Assembly: GCA_029781035.1 (NCBI GenBank)
Contig: JAKOXK010000027.1
Span: 1 to 63,900 of the forward strand
Direction of reading: 5' to 3'
Length of the DNA stretch: 63,900 bases
Source of the DNA: Armatimonadota bacterium
GTDB lineage: Bacteria > Armatimonadota > Fimbriimonadia > Fimbriimonadales > Fimbriimonadaceae
In this document: positions 51,838-60,230 of the stretch, piece after piece
How positions within the stretch are numbered: the stretch's first letter is position 1
Layout: each line of letters begins with the position of its first letter
Notes under the pieces: generated by a model
What the model saw: only the letters and a program-made list of their open reading frames with translations
Told to the model about the DNA's origin: nothing
The model's database searches: none
Translations under genes and position numbers: made by a program

Positions 51838-53325
51838 ATGAAAATGTTTTCTCTGCGACATCTCTTGCTCTTGAGCTCAGCCACTTTGCCCTGCATCTCA
51901 CCGGCTGAGACACACTACCGAGTCATCGACATCGGAGATTTTCCCGGTGGATACGACGCAAGCGCCGCTTGGGCGATCAGCTCAGACGGACGGGTGGCCG
52001 GCTACGGAACGTCCGCCCTCAACCGCGCCCATCAGCTCTACTGGGACCAGAAGACGGGACGCATCGAGATCCCGACCATAGGCGGTGTCCCCGGATTTGG
52101 ATACGCCTATGGTGTCAACTCGTCCGGCCTGGTGGTGGGGGAGAACCTGGCCAACGGACAGCTCAACGCCACGGTATGGGATCCTGTCAACGGCATCCGC
52201 GCGCTTCCTGGTCTGCCAGGGAGCTTTGAGATCGCGCAAGCGTTCGCGGTGAACGACGCTGGACAGGTCGTTGGAGCGAGCCAGACTCCTATCGACTTCC
52301 ATGCTTGCCTGTGGAACACGTTCGCAACGGTGGAAGACCTAGGCGTCCTGCCTGGAGACACACGCAGCATGGCGTATGGAATCGGGCCCGATGGCACTGT
52401 GGTCGGTTTCAGCAAGGCCGTTTCCGAACAAGCATTCCTGTGGCGACCGGGGTCTGGCCTCTATTCCATCGGCCAGTTCCAGCCTGGCTTCGACTGCGAG
52501 GCATGGGGCGTGAACACAATTGGGCAAGTGACCGGTTGCAGCAACGGCCAGCCGCAGCGCGGCTTCATTTGGTCCGAGGCCAATGGGTGGGCGGATCTTG
52601 GTGACGGCCCTCTGGGCGTGACTGTGCAAGCGTATTCGATCAACGCTGTCGGGCAAGTGGTCGGAGACTACAGCGGAAGCCTGGGCACACACGGTTTCGT
52701 CTGGTCACAAGCGACAGGCGTCCTTGACCTGGACGACATGTTGACGCCTGACAGTGTCCAGTGGACGGTCACCGATGCGGCCGCCGTCAACGACAAGGGA
52801 TGGATTGCGGGGACGGCGAAGACGTCTGTGATCACCCGGGGTCACGCGGTGCTGCTGAAGCCAGTCTATGGCGTGGCGCCCTCAGACATGATCGTACGCT
52901 TGGGCCGGCTGACAGCCGGTTCGGTCGCGGACCTGGCCTATGACGACGGCGTCGCCTTGCAGGTCTGCAAATTCCTCGTACCCAGCCAGACGTCGCCAAT
53001 TGTCCGTATCGAGTTCTTGGGCACGTCTCCCGTCAGTGCGGTGACGGCCTTCAAGCTGACGGTGAAGTCGGCCATGGCGACCGCGGGCGCGTTCCGCCAG
53101 GATCTGGCCCTCTTCGACTATGTGTCCGGCACGTACACCGATATGCGGCAGGACGGGCTCGGCACGAACTACCAGACTGTCGATCTTGTTGCGACGCAGC
53201 CTGCGAACATGGTGGGATCCAACCGCGAGGTGAACGCTAGGCTCGAAATCTATCAGACTGGCCCCTCGGCCGCCGGGCGTCCCTGCGCCAACTTCGATCT
53301 TGTGAAGTGGAGCGTCGAGGACTAG
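51838..53325 (+). CDS. HAF-repeat secreted protein with the recurring C-terminal domain
   Basis: A 495-residue secreted protein (signal LRHLLLLSSATLPCISPA). ATG 51838 has GGAG 4 nt upstream; ATG 51844 is an alternative. Residues about 30-345 consist of repeats of the HAF type (Ala-rich turns such as NSSGLVVGENLANGQLNATVW, NDAGQVVGASQTPIDFHACLW and NAVGQVVGDYSGSLGTHGFVW), a beta-propeller-like fold. Residues about 350-495 are the domain shared with 8809-9939 and 49374-51077 (LGRLTAGS, VCKFLVPSQ, LFDYVSGTY, VNARLEIYQTGPSAAGRPC). A hairpin at 53362-53387 follows. Confidence 0.85.
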   Translation: MKMFSLRHLLLLSSATLPCISPAETHYRVIDIGDFPGGYDASAAWAISSDGRVAGYGTSALNRAHQLYWDQKTGRIEIPTIGGVPGFGYAYGVNSSGLVVGENLANGQLNATVWDPVNGIRALPGLPGSFEIAQAFAVNDAGQVVGASQTPIDFHACLWNTFATVEDLGVLPGDTRSMAYGIGPDGTVVGFSKAVSEQAFLWRPGSGLYSIGQFQPGFDCEAWGVNTIGQVTGCSNGQPQRGFIWSEANGWADLGDGPLGVTVQAYSINAVGQVVGDYSGSLGTHGFVWSQATGVLDLDDMLTPDSVQWTVTDAAAVNDKGWIAGTAKTSVITRGHAVLLKPVYGVAPSDMIVRLGRLTAGSVADLAYDDGVALQVCKFLVPSQTSPIVRIEFLGTSPVSAVTAFKLTVKSAMATAGAFRQDLALFDYVSGTYTDMRQDGLGTNYQTVDLVATQPANMVGSNREVNARLEIYQTGPSAAGRPCANFDLVKWSVED

Positions 53326-53361
53326 CAAGCGTTAGTAACAGCAAGCGGGACCGAGTCACAG

Positions 53362-53387
53362 GGGTGCGGACGGAATCGTCCGCACCC
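53362..53387 (+). terminator. Possible terminator after the HAF-repeat gene
   Basis: Perfect 11-bp inverted repeat (53362-53372 and 53377-53387, 4-nt loop), 36 bp after the stop. Only a weak T-rich tail follows, so it may not be a classical Rho-independent terminator. Confidence 0.5.
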
Positions 53388-53532
53388 GCTTCTATGTCGC
53401 AGGGGATGAGTGTCGTCCGTTCCCCTGCTCAATCGGCGGCGGCTCCTGAGGTCGCCGAGGTTGCCGCAGCTTTCAGCCAGCCCGCATCGCCAAGGGCTGT
53501 CTGAGGACTTCGGGTGGCACTAAACTAGTGGC

Positions 53533-56500
53533 ATGTTGGCCCTGCTTGCTGCCCTTGCCTTGGGGTCTTCCTCCACACCCTCTCCGGCAGTCTTCAAGGC
53601 GACTGACCCATCATCCAAACCCTGGGTTTATTGGTACTTCATGGAGGGCAACATGACCCGGGAGGGCCTGAGAGCCGACCTGACGGCGATGAAGAAGGCT
53701 GGGATCGGCGGCGCGATCATGTTGGAGGTCAACATTGGCATCCCGGTCGGGCCCGTGAAGTACATGAGCCGCGAGTGGCTCGGACTCGTTGGCTACGCCA
53801 TCCAGGAGGCAAGGCGGCAAGGGATCGCGATCTCCATGGGAACGGGACCGGGCTGGACGGGCGCGGGCGGCCCGTGGGTGCAGCCCGAAGACTCAATGCA
53901 GAACCTCGTTTCAAGCAGCGTCGAGGTGGATGGGCCGACTCGATTCTCTGGGGAACTGCCCCGTCCCGAACCCCGCGAGCCCTTCTTTGGCATGGGCAGC
54001 ATGATGGACGCCCAAAAAGAGCAATGGAAGTTGTTCTATAGGGACGTGGCGGTCGTGGCCGTACCGACAGACGAGGGCCGCACCCCCCTCAAGGATCTCG
54101 ACGAGAAGGCGCTCTACTACCGAGCCCCCTACTCTGGTGGGTCGGTGCGTTCAACCATCGAACCCGAATCCCGGCCCGGAATCGGTATCGGCCAGGTGAT
54201 CGACCTGACAAACCGGTTCAGCAAGGGCCACTTGGACTGGCAAGCTCCGGCTGGCAAGTGGACTGTCTATCGCTTTGGCAGGGCGCTGACAGGCACGACG
54301 ACACGTCCCGCACCCTACGCTGGATTTGGACTGGAGACTGACAAATTCGAAACGCACGGGATCGACGCGCATCTGCAGCACTTCCTCGGGAGCATCATCG
54401 ATGCGGCCCCGGGCGCCATCGGGGGCGCGAGCGGCCTGACCAATATTCATTTCGACAGTTGGGAGATGAGCTCACAGAACTGGTCTCCCCACTTCCGCGA
54501 GCTCTTCCGCAGCCACCGAGGCTACGATCCCGTGCCGTACCTACCGATCTTGGCGGGCAGGATCGTGAACTCCGTGGAGGTGTCGGAGCGCTTTCTGTGG
54601 GACTTGCGGCAAACGGCACAGGAACTGGTGAACCAGAACCAAGTTGAACGGATCCACCAGTACGGGAAGAGCCACGGCCTCCTGCTTGATGTCGAGCCTT
54701 ACGACATGAACCCGACCTCGGACTTGACGATGGGAGCCATCGCCGACGTGCCCATGGCCGAGTTCTGGTCGAAGGACAGGGGGCCATCGACGGAGTACAG
54801 CGTGGACGAGGCGGTTTCAATTGGACACACCAACGGGCGTAACCTCATCGGCGCCGAGGCGTTCACGGCCGACTCGAGCGACGCTTGGCATCAACATCCC
54901 GGATCGATGAAAGCTCAAACCGACTGGGCCCTGGCGACGGGTATCAACCGGATCGTCTTTCATCGGTACCAGCACCAGCCGGACGTAAACGCCTTCCCCG
55001 GGATGACGATGGGACCCTACGGCGTCTACTGGGAAGCGACCGAGCCCTGGTGGGACATGGTCCCCGCCTATCACGCCTATATCAACCGGTGCCAGTACAT
55101 GCTGAAGCAAGGGACTCCGGTGTCGGACATTCTTTACCTCGTTCCAGAGGGGGCTCCCAACGTCTTTCAGCCACCCGTCGACGCGAGAACGGGTGACCTC
55201 ATGGACCGACGTGAGTACAACTACGACGGCTGTTCCCCGGAAACCTTCATTCAGCGGGCCACGGTCAAGAACGGCTGGATCGCCTTTCCAGACGGGCCGC
55301 AGTACCGGGTGCTCGTGTTGCCGCGCAGTCAAACGATGACGCCGAGGCTCTTGCGCAAGATCCGCCAGATCACGGATCAGGGCGCGACCGTGATCGGCAA
55401 TCTTCCCAAATCTTCGCCGAGCCTCGAGGGTTACCCCCAGTGCGATGAGGAAGTGCGACAGATCGCAGCCTCTCTTCAAGGTAAGTGGATTCCTGACAAG
55501 GAACCGCGGCTGTCATCAGTCGACCTTGAGGGCGCACAGTGGATCTGGGAAGCGGGTGGCGATCCACTCCACGCAGTTCCGGCAGGCACCGAGACGTTTG
55601 AAAAGGAGTTCGACCTTGAGAACGGTGACGTCAGGAAAGCGACGGTTGCGGCGACTGTCGACAACCGGTTCCAGCTCTTGATCAACGGGCGCTCCGTGAT
55701 GGCGGGGACGGACTTCCACCGAGTGCAGTCAGCCGAAGTGTCAGCGGCCCTCCACGCCGGAGTCAATCGGTTGACGATCGTGGCGACGAACGATGGAGAG
55801 GCCCCCAACCCTGCGGGTGCGATTGGCAAACTGGTCGTTCACTTTGCGGACGGTCGTACCAAGACGGTCGTGACCGATGCCTCCTGGACTGGTGCCCAGG
55901 CTCTGGGGGACTGGCGTTCGGGCCCCTGGGGGCTGGGAGAGGGTTCGCTTCCTCGCCAAGAGATCTATCCGTCATACGGGTCCGTCGCGCAGTGGCTGCG
56001 GGGCCGCGTCCCCCCTGAGATTGAGACTGCAGGCGAGCTCAGGTATGGGCACCGCCACCTGGAAAGCGGAGAGCTGTTCTTTGTCGGGAACCGGAGCCAA
56101 AAGACGTTTCAAGGTGAAGTCACGTTCCGCGCGGTCGGCAGTCCCGAATGGTGGAATCCGATGAGCGGAGAGACACGGCCGTTGCCTCAGTTCACCACTC
56201 GTTCGGCGACGACGGTAGTTCCCCTGACGCTGGACGGCAATGGGAGCGGGTTCGTCTTTTTCCGGAAAGGAAAAGCAATGCCGGGCCAAGGCGTCAATTT
56301 CGTCCCCCTTGTGCCAGCTCGGACTTTGGCAGGCAGATGGCACGTGTCGTTCAAGAGCCCGTTGGGTAGTCCGGATCCACTATCGAACGCTGCCCTGTTC
56401 GACTGGTCTGAAAGCGAAGACCCGAAGATACGGTTCTTCTCGGGCCAAGCCCACTACACCACTGAGTTCGACGACGACAGGTTCAGCGCGATCGATCTTG

Positions 56501-56796
56501 GTGCGGTTTTCAACGCGGCGACTGTGCGCATCAACGGCGCTCTTGTCGGCACGGCATGGTGCTCTCCTTTTCGGTTGGCGATCCCTGCCGGGCTCTTGAA
56601 ACCGAAGGGCAACTCGCTCGAAATCACGGTCGCTAACCTTTGGGTGAACCGTTTGATCGGCGACGCAGGCTTGCCTGCGGACCAGCGCGTGGCCCAGACC
56701 ACTTGGAACCCTTACCGGCTCGACACGGCCCTATTGCCTTCGGGCCTGTTGGGGCCCGTCCGGCTTCTACGGAAGGAGCCAATGGGGCGGAGCTAA
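53533..56796 (+). CDS. Secreted GH106-like glycoside hydrolase (alpha-L-rhamnosidase type)
   Basis: A 1087-residue secreted enzyme (short signal LALLAALALGSSSTPS). It carries the large-protein pattern I associate with GH106: PWVYWYFMEGNMTREGLRADL near residue 30, MKKAGIGGAIMLEVNIGIP, then SMGTGPGWTGAGG, HFDSWEMSSQNWSPHF and EAFTADSSDAWHQHPG. Many clustered acids suit the calcium-dependent inverting rhamnosidase barrel. The C-terminal third has carbohydrate-binding-like beta modules (DNRFQLLINGRSVMAG) and a final FSAIDLGAVFNAATVRINGALVGTAW jelly-roll, ending TTWNPYRLDTALLPSGLLGPV. Substrate, presumably a rhamnose-bearing plant or bacterial glycan, is inference. Confidence 0.78.
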   Translation: MLALLAALALGSSSTPSPAVFKATDPSSKPWVYWYFMEGNMTREGLRADLTAMKKAGIGGAIMLEVNIGIPVGPVKYMSREWLGLVGYAIQEARRQGIAISMGTGPGWTGAGGPWVQPEDSMQNLVSSSVEVDGPTRFSGELPRPEPREPFFGMGSMMDAQKEQWKLFYRDVAVVAVPTDEGRTPLKDLDEKALYYRAPYSGGSVRSTIEPESRPGIGIGQVIDLTNRFSKGHLDWQAPAGKWTVYRFGRALTGTTTRPAPYAGFGLETDKFETHGIDAHLQHFLGSIIDAAPGAIGGASGLTNIHFDSWEMSSQNWSPHFRELFRSHRGYDPVPYLPILAGRIVNSVEVSERFLWDLRQTAQELVNQNQVERIHQYGKSHGLLLDVEPYDMNPTSDLTMGAIADVPMAEFWSKDRGPSTEYSVDEAVSIGHTNGRNLIGAEAFTADSSDAWHQHPGSMKAQTDWALATGINRIVFHRYQHQPDVNAFPGMTMGPYGVYWEATEPWWDMVPAYHAYINRCQYMLKQGTPVSDILYLVPEGAPNVFQPPVDARTGDLMDRREYNYDGCSPETFIQRATVKNGWIAFPDGPQYRVLVLPRSQTMTPRLLRKIRQITDQGATVIGNLPKSSPSLEGYPQCDEEVRQIAASLQGKWIPDKEPRLSSVDLEGAQWIWEAGGDPLHAVPAGTETFEKEFDLENGDVRKATVAATVDNRFQLLINGRSVMAGTDFHRVQSAEVSAALHAGVNRLTIVATNDGEAPNPAGAIGKLVVHFADGRTKTVVTDASWTGAQALGDWRSGPWGLGEGSLPRQEIYPSYGSVAQWLRGRVPPEIETAGELRYGHRHLESGELFFVGNRSQKTFQGEVTFRAVGSPEWWNPMSGETRPLPQFTTRSATTVVPLTLDGNGSGFVFFRKGKAMPGQGVNFVPLVPARTLAGRWHVSFKSPLGSPDPLSNAALFDWSESEDPKIRFFSGQAHYTTEFDDDRFSAIDLGAVFNAATVRINGALVGTAWCSPFRLAIPAGLLKPKGNSLEITVANLWVNRLIGDAGLPADQRVAQTTWNPYRLDTALLPSGLLGPVRLLRKEPMGRS

Positions 56797-57376
56797 TGGA
56801 GGGCGAGACGCTTCTTGCCCGCGCGAACAAGGAAACGAGGATTGGCGGCGATGAAGGGCTTAGAACTCACGACCTCTGCAGTGCGGCTTTCGTTCTCTAT
56901 GAGTTTGAAGAGATCAATCTATGTTGCTGAAGCGGGTCATATTGAGTCATGCCGGGTCATCTTGTTCTGAAACCTGGGTAGGAGCCAAGTCCGTCGGGGA
57001 ATCGATTTGCCTGAGCGGGCAGGGAGAGCGCGGGTTGGCACGAAATCGAGGAATGATCTGCATTGCACTATTCGTAGGCGAAGTGAATGTCTGGATCGGG
57101 CGGAATGGGCCAACCACGAGTCGCGACCCTTGCGATCGGGTTCTCGCCGCGGGCCACCCAAAACCTATCGAACAAGCTCTGGGTTCATGGACGCTCGTCA
57201 AGGGCCGTGGCCCGCTGGCGAGGGCAGGGATGGCATGGGACAAGCAGGCGACCGGCCCACAGAGCCGACATGCAGAGCTTTGAATGCTAGAGCGCTAGTC
57301 TGGCACCGCAGCCGGTCGATTGTGCCGCATTCATCGTATTGGATTCTGACTATGGGGGCATTCTAGATCGAGTGTC
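56797..57376. other. Intergenic region, 580 bp, no gene found
   Basis: The stretch between the GH106-like gene and the convergent isocitrate dehydrogenase holds no credible protein gene; the open frames lack recognisable content. On the minus strand around 56848-56915 there is a segment resembling the T-arm and 3' end of a tRNA (ending GCCGCCA), but it cannot be folded into a full tRNA. No hairpin with a T-run is evident. Confidence 0.6.
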
Positions 57377-58864
57377 CTACTGACCCTGACCCAGCGAAAA
57401 CCCGGGTTGTCCGTTGAACAGGCAGAGCGTTTCGGCCTTGATAAAGTCGAGATCGGCTCTGAGTACGTTTGCCATCAGGCCAAGAAGCTCGTCTTTTGAG
57501 ACCTCGTTGGGGGGGTCTGAGATGAAGCGGCAACGCCAGTGATCGGTCAGGAAGGTCTCAGGAAAGCCCTCTGGCCACACTTTGACGCCTCTGTTTGTGA
57601 TCATTTGAAGGTGCAATCCCTCCGTCTGTGCCGCCTGAAGCCGTTGGGCGAGTTCCTGTGTGCCTTCGTCCCACTGAACGAAGACGTCAATGCCCACAAG
57701 TTCCTTTTTCTCCGGTAGGTGTGTGCCGCTCGCATGGATCGGCGGCTGCGCCGCGTTGTTGACGTACGCTGCAGGCTTGAACCTTTGAGGTTCAAGTCCG
57801 AGCCGCTCGCACACCGCGCGGGCAAACTCCTGCGTGCCGACGAGCCTTGTGCTACTGTCCACGTTGAAGATGTCTTGGGTATGGATTCCATCCTCGATGG
57901 TTCTAAGCCAGGCGTTGTGGATGAGGGTTGCAACGTCCGGTTGTCCGACGTGGACCAACATCATGACCGCCGCAAGGAGCAGTCCAGATGGATTGGCCTG
58001 ATCAAGGCCTGCAATGTCAGGAGCGCTCCCATGAATCGCCTCGAACATCGCGCACTCCTCGCCGATGTTGCAGGAAGGCGCCAGACCTACCGAGCCCGCG
58101 ATCTCCGCAGCGACGTCCGAAAGGATGTCTCCATAAAGGTTCGGGGTGACAATGACGTCGAACGCCTCGGGCCCGTTGGCGACACGCGCCATTCCGATGT
58201 CGATGATACGGTGCTCCTTTTCGAGTTCGGGGTACTCAGCCCCGATCTCATCGAATACCTTGTGGAAAAGCCCGTCCGTAAGCTTCATGATGTTGTCTTT
58301 GGTCATGCAAGTGACCTTACGACGACCGTGAGCCCTCGCATATTCGAAGGCATAGCGACAGATCCGCTGGCACCCGGGTCGGGTGATCAGCTTCAGGCAC
58401 TGATACACTTCGTCCGTCTGTCGGTGCTCGATTCCTGCATAGAGGTCTTCCTCGTTCTCCCGAATGACCACGATATCCATATTTGGGTGTGAGGTCTGCA
58501 CGTACGGGGCGTAGGCGACACAGGGACGCACGTTAGCATAGAGCCCGAGCGTCTTGCGGACCGTCACGTTGAGGCTCTTATATCCGCCTCCTTGTGGCGT
58601 GGTTATGGGGGCCTTCAGGAAGACCTTTGCGTTTCGGATCGCTTGCCATGCCTCGGGCGCGATTCCTGAAGTGAAACCTTGCTTGTACACGGATTCGCCG
58701 ACCTCCACTGGCAAGTATTCGAGACGCGCCCCGGACTTCACGAGTACGGTCATCACCGCTTTCATGATCTCGGGCCCGATTCCGTCCCCGAAGGAGACCG
58801 CAACTGGTGTGAGGGTTCCTTTTTCGGTGATTGCAGGTAAAGTGGCGGAGAGATCGCTCTTCAT
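57377..58864 (-). CDS. icd: Isocitrate dehydrogenase, Thermus-type long form
   Basis: A 495-residue decarboxylating dehydrogenase of the isocitrate/isopropylmalate family. Motifs: FGDGIGPEIM (residues 25-34), the KAPITTPQGGGYKSLNV phosphate loop, NVRPCVAY, VVIRENEEDLYAGIEH, and the C-terminal-domain NLYGDILSD with IHGSAPDIAG. The final about 150 residues after the core (from NNAAQPPIHASGTHLP on) correspond to the extra C-terminal domain of the Thermus thermophilus/Rickettsia-type enzyme. The start is ATG 58864; no Shine-Dalgarno precedes it, and a palindrome begins 3 nt upstream. It diverges from a winged-helix regulator gene. Produces 2-oxoglutarate in the citric acid cycle. Confidence 0.9.
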   Translation of the reverse strand: MKSDLSATLPAITEKGTLTPVAVSFGDGIGPEIMKAVMTVLVKSGARLEYLPVEVGESVYKQGFTSGIAPEAWQAIRNAKVFLKAPITTPQGGGYKSLNVTVRKTLGLYANVRPCVAYAPYVQTSHPNMDIVVIRENEEDLYAGIEHRQTDEVYQCLKLITRPGCQRICRYAFEYARAHGRRKVTCMTKDNIMKLTDGLFHKVFDEIGAEYPELEKEHRIIDIGMARVANGPEAFDVIVTPNLYGDILSDVAAEIAGSVGLAPSCNIGEECAMFEAIHGSAPDIAGLDQANPSGLLLAAVMMLVHVGQPDVATLIHNAWLRTIEDGIHTQDIFNVDSSTRLVGTQEFARAVCERLGLEPQRFKPAAYVNNAAQPPIHASGTHLPEKKELVGIDVFVQWDEGTQELAQRLQAAQTEGLHLQMITNRGVKVWPEGFPETFLTDHWRCRFISDPPNEVSKDELLGLMANVLRADLDFIKAETLCLFNGQPGFSLGQGQ

Positions 58865-58867
58865 ATC

Positions 58868-58897
58868 GCGACATATAATACACGATATATTTGTCGC
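58868..58897. promoter_or_regulatory. Palindrome between icd and the winged-helix regulator; putative operator
   Basis: GCGACA at 58868-58873 and its inverse TGTCGC at 58892-58897 frame an AT-rich 18-bp centre containing TATAAT (58874-58879). On the minus strand the reverse, TATTAT, sits about 10 nt before the icd ATG at 58864, so a -10 here would leave an icd leader of almost no length. A dimeric regulator bound here would cover the promoters of both genes; the winged-helix protein encoded next to it is the natural candidate. Confidence 0.5.
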
Positions 58898-58923
58898 ATG
58901 ACAGGCTCCGGCATAAATACCTG

Positions 58924-59247
58924 ATGAAGAAGGACGACGTCACCCCTAAGTGGACGTTTCTGACCAATCACTCCCACGTGCTGGTCTGTATTCAGAATGA
59001 CCCGTTCGCGAGGGCTCGAGACATTGCAGACCTGGTCGGGATCACCGAAAGATCTGTTCAGCGAATACTAACTGAGCTGACGGAGTACGGCGTGCTCAAA
59101 AGGGAGAAGTCCGGTAGGCGCAACCAGTATTCGGTGGACTTCTCGAGGCCCCTTAGACATCCGCTCGAGCAGCACCGCGCAGTTGCTGACCTACTCGCCT
59201 TGTTCGGCGAGAAACCCGAAGCGGGCGGAATTCGCGAACCCAGGTAG
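58924..59247 (+). CDS. Winged-helix transcriptional regulator
   Basis: A 107-residue DNA-binding protein. Residues 12-75 form a winged helix of the MarR/ArsR-like sort: VLVCIQNDPFARARDIADLVGITERSVQRIL (a helix-turn-helix), then TELTEYGVLKREKSGRRNQYSVD as the wing. The rest is short and helical (HRAVADLLALFGEK), possibly for dimerisation. The start ATG 58924 is taken because the 11 residues before it are part of the presumed operator. It diverges from icd; regulation of icd, itself or both is inference. Confidence 0.8.
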   Translation: MKKDDVTPKWTFLTNHSHVLVCIQNDPFARARDIADLVGITERSVQRILTELTEYGVLKREKSGRRNQYSVDFSRPLRHPLEQHRAVADLLALFGEKPEAGGIREPR

Positions 59248-59259
59248 CCAGCTGTCGGA

Positions 59260-59277
59260 GAACCTGAGTTCAGGTTC
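59260..59277. terminator. Small hairpin between convergent genes
   Basis: GAACCTG and CAGGTTC form a perfect inverted repeat (7-bp arms with a 4-nt loop, 8 bp if the inner A-T pair is counted). It lies 13 bp after the winged-helix regulator stop and overlaps the end of the minus-strand relic. It could serve as a bidirectional end signal, though neither side has a T-run. Confidence 0.3.
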
Positions 59278-59655
59278 CTCGCGTGTCGTGGGCCCAGCTG
59301 AGGAGAGCCTGTCGCTGCCACCTTCGGCAGCTCATCTCACCCGGCCAGCCATACTTGCGGATCTGGGCCAGATGGCACTTCATGGCCTGTGTACGCTTGG
59401 TTTGACGTTCAATGTCCAGGGTGCGCCGGCCCATGTGATAACGGCAGTACCATTGGAACCAGCCGCGCGGATCGGCCCGGTAGGTCCAACCCTGATTCCG
59501 CCAGTCAGAGAGCGGCTTGGGGAGTGGACGCCGAAGAAGTTCAGTCGCTGGTCTTGATGAACGGGACAAAGCTTTGCGTTCTCGAACCAATCGGCAGGGA
59601 GCTCCACTCGGTTGTCGGTCATGTACTTGCCGACGAACACGCCTGGTTCGAGCAT
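59270..59655 (-). pseudogene. Frameshifted conserved hypothetical gene
   Basis: Two adjacent minus-strand frames together read as one protein. The first gives MLEPGVFVGKYMTDNRVELP, ADWFENAKLCPVHQDQRLNFFGV. The second continues PKPLSDWRNQGWTYRADPRG, WFQWYCRYHMGRR and ends in a QRQALLSWAHDTR-type C-terminus. I recall this arrangement (a GKYM block, a DWR-x-x-G-W block, a PRGWFQWYCRYY block) from intact conserved hypothetical proteins of soil bacteria. The join falls at a run of four G (59519-59522), where one base is lost or gained. The N-terminus is also short. An isolated sequencing error could make the same pattern. Confidence 0.6.
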
Positions 59656-59750
59656 CTGACAACGATCGCTACCAAGAACGACACGATCGAGACGGCAATC
59701 ACGAATGCTGTCCCGAAGCCAAGCTTCTTTCCCATCCATATGTCTCTCAT
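59619..59750 (-). CDS. Possible small single-helix membrane protein
   Basis: A 43-residue frame starting 2 nt after the tspO stop: MRDIWMGKKLGFG, followed by one strong hydrophobic helix (TAFVIAVSIVSFLVAIVV, residues 14-31) and a short Cys-containing tail. It overlaps the frameshifted relic at its 3' end. The spacing from tspO and the single helix suit a small membrane peptide, but no Shine-Dalgarno is clear and the region is decayed, so this is tentative. Confidence 0.35.
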   Translation of the reverse strand: MRDIWMGKKLGFGTAFVIAVSIVSFLVAIVVRCSNQACSSAST

Positions 59751-59752
59751 GG

Positions 59753-60226
59753 CTAGAGTGCCCCGCGGTTCAGGTTCCAGATGGACCAGTTGAGGGCTGC
59801 AGCAAAGGTGACCCAGGCCAGGTATGGGAGGATCAGCGTCCCCGAGGCGAGATTGGCTTTCCAGAACCCGATCATGGTCGCCAGGATGACGGCCCAGAGG
59901 GTGACGATTGTGACCATCGAGCCGAGTCCGGACTCCCACTTGAAGAATGTCCAACTCCAAAGGGCGTTCAGAACGAGTTGAGCCAGAAAAAGGCCAAGAA
60001 GGGCTCTTGAGTTGGTCACTCCGCTTCGATATATCAGCCACCCTGCGGTCGCAATCATCACATACAGAAGCGTCCATACGGGCCCGAACAAGCTGGCTGG
60101 CGGAGCCCAGGCCGGCTTTGTCAGCCGGCCATAGAACTCCGCGGCGGAGATCGAAGCCGCGCTTCCGATCGCAGCGGCAAGGGCTGTGGCCCCGAACGTC
60201 GAGATCAGACCGCTCACGATGCGCAT
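59753..60226 (-). CDS. tspO: TspO/MBR-family tryptophan-rich sensory protein
   Basis: A 157-residue five-helix membrane protein. The family signatures are present: YGRLTKPAWAPPASLFGPVW TLLY (residues about 32-54), AQLVLNALWSWTFF (about 82-95) and the C-terminal WVTFAAALNWSIWNLN. TspO binds porphyrins and in several bacteria is tied to light, oxygen and stress responses. It follows the NmrA-like gene by 4 bp at the far end of a minus-strand run starting with DUF378 next to a CarH-type regulator. Light-linked control would be fitting but is inference. Confidence 0.93.
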   Translation of the reverse strand: MRIVSGLISTFGATALAAAIGSAASISAAEFYGRLTKPAWAPPASLFGPVWTLLYVMIATAGWLIYRSGVTNSRALLGLFLAQLVLNALWSWTFFKWESGLGSMVTIVTLWAVILATMIGFWKANLASGTLILPYLAWVTFAAALNWSIWNLNRGAL

Positions 60227-60230
60227 GTCC

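Noticed and set aside
56848-56915. Minus-strand segment resembling the T-arm and 3' acceptor end of a tRNA (GAGGTCGTGAGTTC, ending GCCGCCA)
   Set aside because: The T-stem has two mismatches, no matching 5' acceptor half or anticodon stem was found, so it cannot fold as a tRNA. It may be a tRNA fragment or chance.
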